DNA of 64,000 nt from positions 147,182 through 211,181 of the forward strand of contig NZ_VFUZ01000009.1 in the NCBI RefSeq assembly GCF_006658505.1, in the 5' to 3' direction. Positions 9,705 to 18,565 of the stretch are shown in pieces. This DNA is from Mesorhizobium sp. B2-4-15 (GTDB taxonomy: Bacteria > Pseudomonadota > Alphaproteobacteria > Rhizobiales > Rhizobiaceae). Numbering within the stretch: position 1 is the first letter of the stretch; every line of letters starts with the position of its first letter. The position numbers and the translations under genes were made by a program. A model generated the notes under the pieces. The model ran no database searches, was not told the DNA's origin, and was given only the letters and a program-made list of their open reading frames with translations.

Positions 9705-11638
9705 GCCGCCTCGCTCCGGTCGAGCATACGGTATTCCTCGAGGCATGCGGGATTGACGAGGGAAGCCATGTTCTTCACCGGCTTGCCTTCGAGGGTCGAG
9801 CGAGCCGCAGCCTCCACACGCTTGCCGTTCAGCGTATAGGGCACGGCCTGCACCGCATGGATGCGATGCGGCACGTGGCGCGGCGATGCGCCTTCACGGA
9901 CGGCGTGGCGGATGCGGGCTGCGAGTCCGGGTGTCAGCGCGAAGCCATCGTGCAGCTTGACGCAGAGCACGATTTCCTCGTCACGCTCGACCGGCGCGCC
10001 GAAAACGAGGCAATCCTCGATCTCGGCAAAGGTCTCGCAAGCCGCGTAGATCTCTGCCGTGCCGATGCGCACGCCGCCGGGCTTCAAGGTCGTGTCCGAG
10101 CGGCCATGGATGACAGCGGAGCCATAAGGCGTCATCTCGGCCACGTCGCCATGCGTCCATATTTCGCGGCGTGCCGCGAAATAGGTGGCGTGATAGCGCG
10201 CGTCGCCGTCCTTGCCCCAGAAGGTGAGCGGCATCGACGGGAAGGGTTCGGTGCAGACGAGATCGCCCTGTCGACCGATGAGCGGCGCGTTGCGCTCGTC
10301 CATCACCGCCACCGCGAGGCCAAGACCTTTTACGGTCAGTTCGCCACGACGAACCGCATGGATGGGCGATCCGAGCAGGAAGCAACCGATGATCTCGGTG
10401 CCGCCGGAGATCGAGGCGAAGATCATGTCGCGCTTCACATGCGCGTAGACCCAATCGAACTGGCCGGGGGAGACGGGCGCGCCGGCTGAGAGCAACGAGC
10501 GCAGCGATGAAAGGTCGTGCAGACGCCCCGGCGCATAGCTTTCGGCCGCAAGCGTGGCCAGATATTTCGGACTCGTACCGAAATGGGTGACCTTGGCGCG
10601 TTCCGCCATTGTCCAGAGCGGGCTGGGGTCGAGGCCGTCGGCAGATTTCAGGATCGGCGCGCCGTCATAGAGAACGACCGTCGCGCCGCAAGCAAGGCCC
10701 GAGATCAGCCAGTGATACATCATCCAGGCCGTGTTGGTGTACCAGCTCACGACGTCGCCCGGGCGGACGTCGCCATGCAGCAGGTGTTCCTTCAGATGCT
10801 GGAGCAGCACGCCGCCGGTTCGATGGACGATCGCCTTCGGCGCGCCCGTAGTGCCGGAGGTGTAGAGCACATAGGCCGGATGGTCGAACGGCACGCGTTC
10901 GAAAGCCAGCGGTACGTCGGCGCCGAAATCCTCGAAAGCGACAGCCGCGGTCATGGCGGGTTTGTCGCCGCCCGTCAGCACCACCATCGTCACCGTCGGC
11001 AGCGCGGCTACGATTTCGGCCAGCCGGCCGGAAATGTCGTGCTCCTTGCCCGCATAGCGGTAGCGTGGCGCGACAAACAGCACCTTGACGCCGATCTGGC
11101 CGAGACGATCGACGATCGCGGCGGCGCCGAAATCCGGCGAACAGGATGACCAGATGGCGCCGATCGACAGCGTCGCCAGAAGCGCGACGAGGCCCTCGAG
11201 GCGATTGGGCAAGATGCCGCCGACGCAATCGCCCTTGCCGACGCCGGCTTCGCGCAGTCCTTGCGCCGCCCTGGCGACGAGACGACGCAGTTCGCCGAAC
11301 GTGGTGGTGCGGAAATGACCGCTCTCATCGGCCTCGATGACCGAGAGCTTTTCCTCGTCGCCGCGCAGCAGATTTTCCGCGAGGTTGAGCCGCGCTTCTG
11401 GCAGGAAGCGGCTCCGCGTCATCGGCGCCTGATCGTCGCGAAAAAAGGAAATAGCGCCAGGCTCGCCGATGACCTCCGCAAAGTCCCACACGGCGCGCCA
11501 GAATGCGCCGGGCTCGCCGATCGACCAGCGATGCAGCGTCTCGTAGTCCCGCGGGTCGAAGCCGTTGGCCAGAGAAAAGCGCGCAAGGTTGGACGACTGG
11601 AACGCGGCCGGCGCCGGCGTCCAAAGCACGGACGACAT
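9701..11638 (-). CDS. acetoacetate-CoA ligase family protein (AacS-like)
   Basis: A 645-residue adenylate-forming enzyme matching the usual length of acetoacetyl-CoA synthetases. The AMP-binding P-loop is YTSGTTGAPKAIVH, near residue 270. Family-typical blocks include WSSCSPDFGAAAIVDR, NTAWMMYHWLISGLACGAT and SISGGTEIIGCF. The C-terminal lid includes HGRSDTTLKPGGVRIG and the acylation-lysine region YTLNGKRVE. It activates a short beta-keto or related acid to its CoA thioester. It is the first gene of a six-gene minus-strand operon, with GGGAGGAAATCC before the ATG and the GntR palindrome 67 nt upstream. The true acid may not be acetoacetate. Confidence 0.88.
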   Translation of the reverse strand: MSSVLWTPAPAAFQSSNLARFSLANGFDPRDYETLHRWSIGEPGAFWRAVWDFAEVIGEPGAISFFRDDQAPMTRSRFLPEARLNLAENLLRGDEEKLSVIEADESGHFRTTTFGELRRLVARAAQGLREAGVGKGDCVGGILPNRLEGLVALLATLSIGAIWSSCSPDFGAAAIVDRLGQIGVKVLFVAPRYRYAGKEHDISGRLAEIVAALPTVTMVVLTGGDKPAMTAAVAFEDFGADVPLAFERVPFDHPAYVLYTSGTTGAPKAIVHRTGGVLLQHLKEHLLHGDVRPGDVVSWYTNTAWMMYHWLISGLACGATVVLYDGAPILKSADGLDPSPLWTMAERAKVTHFGTSPKYLATLAAESYAPGRLHDLSSLRSLLSAGAPVSPGQFDWVYAHVKRDMIFASISGGTEIIGCFLLGSPIHAVRRGELTVKGLGLAVAVMDERNAPLIGRQGDLVCTEPFPSMPLTFWGKDGDARYHATYFAARREIWTHGDVAEMTPYGSAVIHGRSDTTLKPGGVRIGTAEIYAACETFAEIEDCLVFGAPVERDEEIVLCVKLHDGFALTPGLAARIRHAVREGASPRHVPHRIHAVQAVPYTLNGKRVEAAARSTLEGKPVKNMASLVNPACLEEYRMLDRSEAA

Positions 11639-11704
11639 GGATTTCCTCCCGCAATGCAGGCCAGCCGGATACCGCGACCTTGCCTGCCGATGCATTTCAG
11701 ATTA

Positions 11705-11718
11705 TTGGTTATAACCAG
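11705..11718. promoter_or_regulatory. GntR-type operator in the ligase/thiolase divergent promoter
   Basis: TGGTTATAACCA (11706-11717) is a perfect 12-bp palindrome identical to the core at 5471-5482. It lies 52 nt before the plus-strand thiolase start and 67 nt before the minus-strand ligase start, so one bound repressor could close both promoters. Confidence 0.75.
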
Positions 11719-11769
11719 AATGTCAAGCAGCTATCGTGGGCACGCCATTCGCGTTGTGGAGGACTGGAA

Positions 11770-12945
11770 ATGGATGCCGTGTACATCGTTGCCGCCAAAC
11801 GCACGCCGATTGGCAAGCTCAACGGTGCCTTTGCGACCCTCTCGGCGGCGGAGTTGGGCGCGCAAGTTGTCCAAGCAATTCTGGTCGATGCGCGGCTTGC
11901 GCCCGACGCCGTCAGCGAGGTGATCATGGGCCAGGTGCTGACCGGCGGCGCTGGGCAGAATCCGGCACGGCAGGCGTCGCTGAAGGCCGGCCTGCCGGTC
12001 GGCGTTCCCGCCTTGACGGTGAACAAGGTCTGTGGCGCCGGCCAGAAGTCGATCCATCTTGCCGCGCAGGCGATACGCTGCGGCGACGCCGACTGCGTAA
12101 TCGCCGGCGGGCAGGACTCGATGACATCGGCGCCGCATTTCATTTCCGGCGCGCGCGGCGGAGTGCGCATGGGTGATCAGACGGCCAAGGACTCCATGAT
12201 CACCGACGGGCTGTGGGATGCTTTCCACAATGTGCACATGGGCATGACGGCCGAGTCCCTCGCAAAGCGCTATCAGATCACGCGCGATGAGCAGGATCGC
12301 TTCGCGCTGCGCTCGCAGGAGAACGCGGGCGCCGCCATTCGGGCCGGAAGGTTCAACAATGAGATCGTCCCGGTCTCGGTAAAGACCAGACAAGGCCATT
12401 CTAACGTCGCCCGGGACGAGCACCCAAATCCCTCGACCACCATCGAAGGTCTTGGCCGCCTGAAGCCGGTCTTCGACCCGGCCGGGTCGATCACCGCCGG
12501 CAATTCCTCCGGCCTCAACGACGGTGCCGCCGCCGTCCTGGTCATGTCGGAAGCACGAACGAACGAACTAGGGCTTACACCCCTGGCCCGGATCGCTTCC
12601 TATGCTTCGGCTGGCGTCGAACCGATGGACATGGGGCTGGGCCCGGTTGCCGCCTCGCGTCTCGCGCTTCGGAAGGCCGGCTGGCGGTCGTCGGACCTCG
12701 ACGTCATGGAGATCAACGAGGCCTTTGCCGCACAGGCCATCGCGGTCAACCGCGAGATGGGCTGGAACGAGGACATCATCAATATGAGCGGCGGAGCCAT
12801 TGCGCTTGGCCATCCCCTGGCTGGCTCCGGCTGCCGCATCGTTGTGACATTGCTCTACGAGATGATCCGCCGCGATGCGAAGAAGGGCCTCGCCTCCCTC
12901 TGCATCGGCGGCGGCCAGGGTGTGGCGATCTGCCTGGAGCGATGA
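11770..12945 (+). CDS. acetyl-CoA C-acetyltransferase (thiolase)
   Basis: A 391-residue biosynthetic/degradative thiolase with the complete catalytic set: nucleophile Cys88 in NKVCGAGQKS, His348 in GHPLAGSGCR and Cys378 in CIGGGQG. The GHP block differs from the common GHPIGASG in having LAGSG. It should split acetoacetyl-CoA (or a related 3-ketoacyl-CoA) into acetyl-CoA units, the step after the divergent acetoacetate-CoA ligase. GGAGGA precedes the ATG, and the GntR-type palindrome is 52 nt upstream. Upstream in-frame codons are excluded because they run into the operator and the ligase gene. Confidence 0.93.
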   Translation: MDAVYIVAAKRTPIGKLNGAFATLSAAELGAQVVQAILVDARLAPDAVSEVIMGQVLTGGAGQNPARQASLKAGLPVGVPALTVNKVCGAGQKSIHLAAQAIRCGDADCVIAGGQDSMTSAPHFISGARGGVRMGDQTAKDSMITDGLWDAFHNVHMGMTAESLAKRYQITRDEQDRFALRSQENAGAAIRAGRFNNEIVPVSVKTRQGHSNVARDEHPNPSTTIEGLGRLKPVFDPAGSITAGNSSGLNDGAAAVLVMSEARTNELGLTPLARIASYASAGVEPMDMGLGPVAASRLALRKAGWRSSDLDVMEINEAFAAQAIAVNREMGWNEDIINMSGGAIALGHPLAGSGCRIVVTLLYEMIRRDAKKGLASLCIGGGQGVAICLER

Positions 12946-13299
12946 GCCGGACACGCCAAGTGGTTGATGTGTGCGGAAATTGATGGTGGCGTGGCCACGC
13001 CGTCTACCAGCATCGATCCAGCGAAGGGCAGCTTGGTAGCACTGAACCCTATGGCGGACGTTGGGGCATTGCTGTCTGATAGCCTTGGGCCAGAGGAGTC
13101 GCTTGGGACCGGAGGCACACCGGCAGCTTCAGGCGCGAATCCTCAAAGGCGGACATTCAGGTAGACGTGAGCAATGTCGCCATCTTACCCATTGGAACCT
13201 TTCGACCTACTTCAGAGATCGCGCTGCAAATCAATCTCCGGATCGAGTTGGATAGTTCCCGCTCGGGATACCGCACACGGTGGTGACGCCGGTCACGGG
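12946..13299. other. 354-bp gap between convergent genes, nothing recognised
   Basis: The space between the thiolase stop and the LigD stop holds only short unconvincing frames. I see no strong hairpin followed by T residues and no similarity to known small proteins. Confidence 0.5.
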
Positions 13300-15069
13300 C
13301 TACGCGGCTTTTCGGGGCGTGGCTTTGAACGGGTGCGCCAGCGTGAAAGCGTCCGGCCGAATGCCAGCCTCGACCTGTTTCCACGTAACTGGATGGGCGA
13401 TTGGGAAGCCGCGGCGGGCTCGTGGTGAAAACGCGCCGACGGCGGTATTGCCCCGGCCGTTTCGGAGATAGTCAAGAAAGATGCGGCCTCTCCGAGCTGC
13501 TGGGTCGGCTGACAGCAGGTACCGGTCAGGATCGGCGTCAACGAGGCATTGGGCGATTGACTTGGCAAGTTGCCGGGCACTGTCATGGGTCATCTTCACA
13601 GCGAGCGGGACCATCAGGTGGATGCCTTTGCCGCCAGTGAGCTTCGGCCAGCTCTCCAGGCCAGTTGCCTCCAAGATGCCGCGTAGCGACAGCGCGGCTT
13701 CGATCACCGCATCCCATGGAACGCCTTCGCCGGGATCGAGGTCCAGGACGAGCCGGTCGGCATGTTCGATATCGTCAATAGTGGCGTTCCACGGATGAAG
13801 CTCGACGGCATCCATTTCTACTAGGCCAAGCAGGCCGTCGAGACCATCCACCCACACCCGGACGCCTTCGCCGCCTTCGCGTTTTTGCACCCGTAGCTGG
13901 TGCACCGATGCCGGTATCGGAGGCAGCGGTCCCTTGTGGTAGAAGGTGGCGCCGAAGGCATGGCGGACCAGCTTTAGCGGTCGTCGGCCGAGATGGATCA
14001 GAGCCTGATCGGCCACCCGCTCCCAGTATTGTGCGAGCTCTTCCTTGGAGGGTGTGACGCCTTCGGGGAGAAGCTGCAGAATGTTCTCACGAGGAACCCC
14101 GTGTTGGCTGTCCGAGCGCCGCTTGGAAGGTGATGGCGGCTTGGCCGGGATCGTCTGCAGATCCTCGCGCAACCCCTTGAACACCGCCTCACGCAATATC
14201 CCGCGATCCGTCACGCCACTGAACTGCACCTCGGCCAGCACCACGGGTTCCACCCACGTCGCCTTGGGCTTCTTGATGGGTTCCGACAAAGGTGATTTGC
14301 CCGTTATGAGCGGATCAAGCCGCTCCCGAACGCGCCGCGCTGCTTCCAGCGTATAGCCGCTTTTGGCCTTCCCGGCATAAAGCAGCCGGTCGCCTTCTCG
14401 CCTGCCGATATACAGGGATGCAATACGGCGCGGTTTGGCACCGAGCTTTTCAACGAATGCGACAATCGGAAACGTGTCGCTCTTGACGCATTTCACCTTG
14501 AGCCAGCTCGCCTGGACGCCCGAGCGATAAGGAGAATCTGCCCGCTTGGAGACAATGCCCTCCAGGCCCAAGCGGCAGGCATGATCGAACACATCCTCAC
14601 CACCCAGCTCCAGATGCTCGGCATAGGTCAGCGTCGGCGCCGTTTCGTCCAGCAGGTCTCGCAGTGCGGCTTTGCGCTCAATCAGCGGCTGTTGCCGAAG
14701 ATCGCGGCCATCGAGGTGTAGAAGGTCGAATGCAAAGAACATCAGCTTTGGCGAGTTCGGATTCCCCAGCTCCCGCTCGAGGGCTTGATAGTCGGGCAAA
14801 CCGGTGGCTCCGAGCACGACAGCCTCGCCATCAATGATGGCGGATTTGACCGGCAGGTTCGCAGCCGTCTGGACAATACGCTTGTACCGATGCGACCAGT
14901 CGTAGCCGCGACGAGTGAAGGCACGTGCCGCGCCACCCTCGATGACAAGCTCCGTCCGATAGCCGTCGTATTTGATCTCATGCAGCCAGTTGTCGCCGTC
15001 GGGAGCCTTCTCGACCAGCGTCGGCGACTGAAAATCGATGAAGGCGAGTTGGCCCGTCGGTTTACGCAT
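13300..15069 (-). CDS. ligD: ATP-dependent DNA ligase LigD, ligase plus polymerase domains
   Basis: A 589-residue NHEJ-type ligase. The ligase domain comes first: nucleotidyl-transfer motif I HEIKYDGYR (Lys33), ADSPYRSG and the motif-V SWLKVK region, then an OB-fold. A primase-polymerase domain occupies about residues 320-580, with the metal-binding LVLDLDPGEG and the KLTGGKGIHLMVPL motif. The phosphoesterase domain found in Mycobacterium and Pseudomonas LigD is absent. It would fill and seal double-strand breaks with a Ku partner, but no ku gene lies in the window. AGGGAG precedes the ATG at 15069; an upstream TTG (15099) is less likely. Confidence 0.92.
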   Translation of the reverse strand: MRKPTGQLAFIDFQSPTLVEKAPDGDNWLHEIKYDGYRTELVIEGGAARAFTRRGYDWSHRYKRIVQTAANLPVKSAIIDGEAVVLGATGLPDYQALERELGNPNSPKLMFFAFDLLHLDGRDLRQQPLIERKAALRDLLDETAPTLTYAEHLELGGEDVFDHACRLGLEGIVSKRADSPYRSGVQASWLKVKCVKSDTFPIVAFVEKLGAKPRRIASLYIGRREGDRLLYAGKAKSGYTLEAARRVRERLDPLITGKSPLSEPIKKPKATWVEPVVLAEVQFSGVTDRGILREAVFKGLREDLQTIPAKPPSPSKRRSDSQHGVPRENILQLLPEGVTPSKEELAQYWERVADQALIHLGRRPLKLVRHAFGATFYHKGPLPPIPASVHQLRVQKREGGEGVRVWVDGLDGLLGLVEMDAVELHPWNATIDDIEHADRLVLDLDPGEGVPWDAVIEAALSLRGILEATGLESWPKLTGGKGIHLMVPLAVKMTHDSARQLAKSIAQCLVDADPDRYLLSADPAARRGRIFLDYLRNGRGNTAVGAFSPRARRGFPIAHPVTWKQVEAGIRPDAFTLAHPFKATPRKAA

Positions 15070-15643
15070 GGGCTCGGAACTCCCTGAACCGGGATTCAAA
15101 CCGTGCGAGCGCTATCGGTTCCGGGTATTTTAGAAAAAATGAATGTAATACGGGTCTGGATAAGGCTGCAGAGCCGGCCCACAAACGTTCGTTACATGGA
15201 TCGTCGGCGGCCTTTCCGTATGTAAACGGGTAAACATTTTTTGGCCCTCCCCTCGTCTTATCTGCTCACCTGAATAGCGTTACTATGTCGGCCATCGGTC
15301 GAAACAGCTTCATCGACTGGTCTGGAAACGGCAGAAAACTCTCACGCTCGTAAAAGGCTCGGGCGCCATCGTCCTTCACGTCGACAATCACAGCGAACGA
15401 GGCAACCTCGCTGCGGGCCGCGCGCTGGTCGTCGCTGCGGCGATCGCAAGCTTGGCCGCGAAGCGCGGCATTCAGGTGATAGACACTTGGGCAAGGCCGG
15501 TCGTGGAATTTAACAATCTTGCTGCGCTTTCAAAAAATTGCACAAATGTAAGGCTGAGCCGTGAGCGACGGCATTTGGCATGCCAGGCATTGCAGCGCGT
15601 CTGCCGCCATGGTTTGGTCAGGCATGGCATACGGGGGGCGCTT
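15070..15643. other. 574-bp region with no convincing gene
   Basis: It contains the LigD promoter side and an open frame (about 15302-15640) in phase with the next small gene, reading LTLVKGSGAIVLHVDNHSERGNLAAGRALVVAAAIASLAAKRG in part. That frame has no good start and no family I recognise, and may be a decayed coding remnant. Confidence 0.4.
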
Positions 15644-15850
15644 TTGGCAAATGTTAGATACTACGTGTCGAAAGTCGCCGATCGTTGGAAGGTCCGGTAC
15701 GACGATAAGGACTATCCGTTTGAGACGCACTCTGAAGCTGTCCTGGCCGCGACCAAAGCTGCGAGCAGCGCCGCTGCTTTAGGACATGGGGCAGAGGTAC
15801 TGGTCCAAGGTCTGGATGGGAAATGGCGAACCGAATGGCCCTATGGCTGA
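15644..15850 (+). CDS. DUF2188-like small protein
   Basis: A 68-residue protein starting NVRYYVSKVADRWKVRYDDK and ending LVQGLDGKWRTEWPYG. The alternation of a short beta hairpin, an alanine-rich helix (SEAVLAATKAASSAAALG) and a QG-x2-G-x-W-RTEW-YG end is the pattern I associate with rhizobial DUF2188 proteins, whose function is unknown. The TTG at 15644 is chosen because GGGGGGCG lies just before it and because family members begin at this point; upstream in-frame sequence does not resemble the family. Confidence 0.6.
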   Translation: MANVRYYVSKVADRWKVRYDDKDYPFETHSEAVLAATKAASSAAALGHGAEVLVQGLDGKWRTEWPYG

Positions 15851-16088
15851 GGTGCAACGCACCGGGCAATTGAACCTACTGCTGCTGCGCAGCTGGCGGC
15901 GTCAGCACGGAAGCCAGCGCGTCGGCTGCTCATGACTGATCCTTTTGTGACCACTCAAAATATGCTGTCCGACCAGGCCGAAAAAGTCGCTGCATTTCCT
16001 AACTTTGGCGTATGTGAGATACGCGAAAGTTAGAAAATGCCCCTGCACCTGGTTGGAAAAAACAGACAAAACCCGCAGCCACTCTCAG

Positions 16089-16330
16089 GCTGAGACGGGC
16101 AGGCTCGTCCAGCTGATGCGCGGCATCTATGTCGATGCTGGGAGGATGTCGAGGCGACGGTACTCAAGCAGCCATTCGCATCACCAAATATCTCTATCCC
16201 AACGCCTGCCTGTCAGCGGCGAGTACTATCCTTCTTGGGCCAACCCGCAAGTTGGAAACGCTTGGCAGTTCCCGTCAGCTCGGCTTTATCCGCCGCCTGA
16301 CCGCGCGATCCAACCGGCGCTCGAGGCGCG
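16089..16330 (+). pseudogene. decayed AbiEi/HipA-like N-terminal fragment
   Basis: Reading across two one-base shifts gives GRLVQLMRGIYVDA, then a DVEATVLKQ stretch, then IRITKYLYPNACLSAAST followed by ILLGPTRKLETLG. This resembles the winged-helix plus 'SAASALLLGPT' domain found at the start of HipA-like and AbiEi-type toxin-antitoxin proteins as I remember them. Shifts fall near 16140 and 16171, and the rest of the gene is missing. The identification is tentative, but the split of one coherent reading across frames is directly visible. Confidence 0.4.
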
Positions 16331-16793
16331 GAATGGCCAAACTATCAAAGCGAAGACCAGGACGGTCGAACGCAGCCACATGATCATGTTGTCGAAAGCG
16401 TCCGCAGTGGCCGCGGTGATTGAACAGGCCACCAGCGGTGATCGAGCTGAAGACCGTCAGCAAGGCGAGGCTGCCATTGCGCTGATGGCGATGGCGCTGC
16501 GCGTCTCATGATCCCGGTTCCAGGCCAGCTGCGGATCTGCTTGGCGGTCGACCGGACCGATATGCAGCGTGGGATGGAGGGCCTCAGCCAAGAATGACCA
16601 CGGATAGCATGGCCATGGTGCGCATCCTCATCGTTCGCGGCCCGCTGCTTCCACGCCATGGTCGCCGTGCGATACCAGAGGCAGACAATCGCAACGACTG
16701 GGTAGGGTCTCAGTTTGAAATTTGCCCAATCACCTATCCCGTTTGAAGGGGAAAGCGAAAGCGCCTATGCTTTCCGCTAAGATGGGAACGGTA
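16331..16793. other. 463-bp region, nothing recognised
   Basis: Only short overlapping frames on both strands are present, none with a plausible ribosome-binding site and recognisable composition. It probably continues the degraded stretch begun at 16089. Confidence 0.4.
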
Positions 16794-16979
16794 ATGGCCT
16801 TCACTGTGATCTGGTATGGAAGAGAGGGCGTTATCGACCAGGTGACTTTCGACGCCGAGAAGACGGCCAAGGATCATGCAATCGCTATGTTCCAGACCCG
16901 AAGGGGTGACGATGGCGTCGTGTGCGTTGAAGTTCGCAAGGACAACGGTGCTGTCGTGTTTAGTCACGCGGAGAACTAG
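16794..16979 (+). CDS. small hypothetical protein
   Basis: A 61-residue protein beginning MAFTVIWYGREGVIDQVTFD, with AEKTAKDHAIAMFQTRRGDDGVVCVEVRKDNGAVVF in its second half. A beta-alpha-beta pattern is likely. I do not recognise a named family, but the composition is that of a real, soluble protein, similar in style to small rhizobial conserved hypotheticals. The start is uncertain: in-frame ATGs also exist at 16767 and 16782. Confidence 0.5.
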   Translation: MAFTVIWYGREGVIDQVTFDAEKTAKDHAIAMFQTRRGDDGVVCVEVRKDNGAVVFSHAEN

Positions 16980-17300
16980 GGATTACCGACTGGGCCTAAA
17001 GGCCAGGAACGCCCGCTGGTGTGAGAGGCAATGCCGTCCGCGTCATGCGCATTGTGACAGGCGAGGCCGAGCCGACCCTTTGACGTCCCTGCTCACTGGA
17101 GGCGAGCTACTTTACCCATGACGAGAAACATCAGCTCTGCTCGTGCCTAAACTCGCCTCCATCGGGCGCTTCCGCTTCGCATGAAGCATGTCGCGATCAG
17201 CGAGTTGCTACATTAACCCCGCTTCCATGTCGGGACCGACAAGCATGAGCCTCCAACTGGAATGCGGTCGGATGATCTCGGCTGAAATGCGACCGGTTGC
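16980..17300. other. 321-bp region between small gene and regulator, nothing recognised
   Basis: No gene, tRNA or clear terminator is visible. A short GGCCTAAAGGCC dyad at about 16992 is the only structure I see. Confidence 0.4.
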
Positions 17301-18380
17301 TCACCGAGTGGCTTTTTCGGCAAGTACTTCTGGGTCGGACCGATAGGTTCGCGACATTCGCATGATTTCTGGCCGCACGGTAAGCTGCGTCTCCCGGAAC
17401 GCCCGGCGGAATGCTCGCGGCGACTGGCCGAACTGGGCGGAGAAGGCCCTGGAGAACACCGACGGGTAGGAGAAGCCGCAGGCGACGGCGATATCCTTGA
17501 TCTCGCGCTCTTCGTAAAAGAGCAGATTGCGCGCCGCCTGCAGCCGGGTGCGCAAATAAAGCTGGTTCGGCGTCTGGCCGAACCGCGTCAGGCAACAGCG
17601 CTCCAAGGTTCGCACCGAAATGCCGAGATGGCGGGCGAGGCTCTTCGGCTCCAGCGGAAAATCGAGATTGCCTTCCATCAGGGCGACGATGCGGCGCGAG
17701 AGCGAAGGCTTGGTTTCGCCGGCCTCGTTGTCGTCGGTTCGCTGCGGGTGAATGTCGTTGCGCGGCGTATGGATCAGCGCGTTCGCGACTTCCCTGGCAA
17801 GCACGGTGCCGCGCAGCCTGCCGATCAGGTCCAGTATCAGGTCGAGCGTCGCCACACCGCCGGCACAGAAGGCGAGCTGACGGTCGATCGAATAGATCTG
17901 GTTCTTGGTTCCTGAATCGGGAAAATGCTCGTGATAGGACGAGGCGGCCTCCCAGTGGACGACCGGTGCGCGATCGCCCGTAAGCCCCGCCGCCGCGATC
18001 GCGAAGGCGCCGGTATCGATACCCACGATCATCGAACCATGTCGATAGGCGTTGCGGAGCGCACCGCGCACACCAGCCGAAATGTTCTGCGTCGGCAGGT
18101 TGCCCTCCAGCACGACCAGGAAGTCGCAGCGCGGAAAGTCGGCCAGATCATGGTGCGTCGAAACCCACATGCCATTGCTGGCGCGCACAGCCTCGCCTTG
18201 ATCCGAAATCATGGTCCACTCGAAAAGATCCTGACCGCTGTTCTGGTTGGCGATCCGCAGCGCCTCGGTCGCCATGATGAGCGCATTCATCGGGAATTCG
18301 GGCTGCAGCATGAAGGCGAACCGAGGTCGCCGGCTGGAGGCGGCGGCGATGACCGGATTTTGCTCGACGTGCAAGGTCAT
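17301..18380 (-). CDS. GlxA-family transcriptional regulator (DJ-1/PfpI domain plus AraC HTH)
   Basis: A 359-residue one-component regulator. Residues about 18-200 form a glutamine-amidotransferase-like (DJ-1/PfpI) sensor domain (FAFMLQPEFPMNALIMATEALRIAN, VGIDTGAFAIAAAGL, FCAGGVATLDLILDLIG). The nucleophile elbow has no obvious catalytic Cys-His arrangement, as usual in this family. Residues about 240-335 are an AraC double HTH (LARHLGISVRTLERC and IKDIAVACGFSYPSVFSRAFSAQFGQSP). Relatives control quaternary-amine or amino-acid catabolism. It is divergent from the catabolic operon starting at 18566 and is its likely activator. Confidence 0.9.
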   Translation of the reverse strand: MTLHVEQNPVIAAASSRRPRFAFMLQPEFPMNALIMATEALRIANQNSGQDLFEWTMISDQGEAVRASNGMWVSTHHDLADFPRCDFLVVLEGNLPTQNISAGVRGALRNAYRHGSMIVGIDTGAFAIAAAGLTGDRAPVVHWEAASSYHEHFPDSGTKNQIYSIDRQLAFCAGGVATLDLILDLIGRLRGTVLAREVANALIHTPRNDIHPQRTDDNEAGETKPSLSRRIVALMEGNLDFPLEPKSLARHLGISVRTLERCCLTRFGQTPNQLYLRTRLQAARNLLFYEEREIKDIAVACGFSYPSVFSRAFSAQFGQSPRAFRRAFRETQLTVRPEIMRMSRTYRSDPEVLAEKATR

Positions 18381-18418
18381 TCCCGAGAAAATGAATTCTG
18401 ACGTTGTACGTAGAATAA

Positions 18419-18456
18419 TTGACGCTGTCGGTCAACTATCTTGCGGCGGATTGACC
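18419..18456. promoter_or_regulatory. possible GlxA-type regulator binding region
   Basis: TTGAC (18419-18423) and GTCAA (18430-18434) form an inverted repeat, and a third TTGACC lies at 18451-18456. All fall in the divergent intergenic region between the regulator and the operon. This is suggestive only. Confidence 0.3.
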
Positions 18457-18565
18457 AACACTACACACGCCGAAAGCACTTCCTGGGATGGTGATCGGCG
18501 AGGGAACATAGAAAATCAGGTTGAACAAACGTGGTAGGCCATCGCTTGCCGCGAGGGAGATTGTC

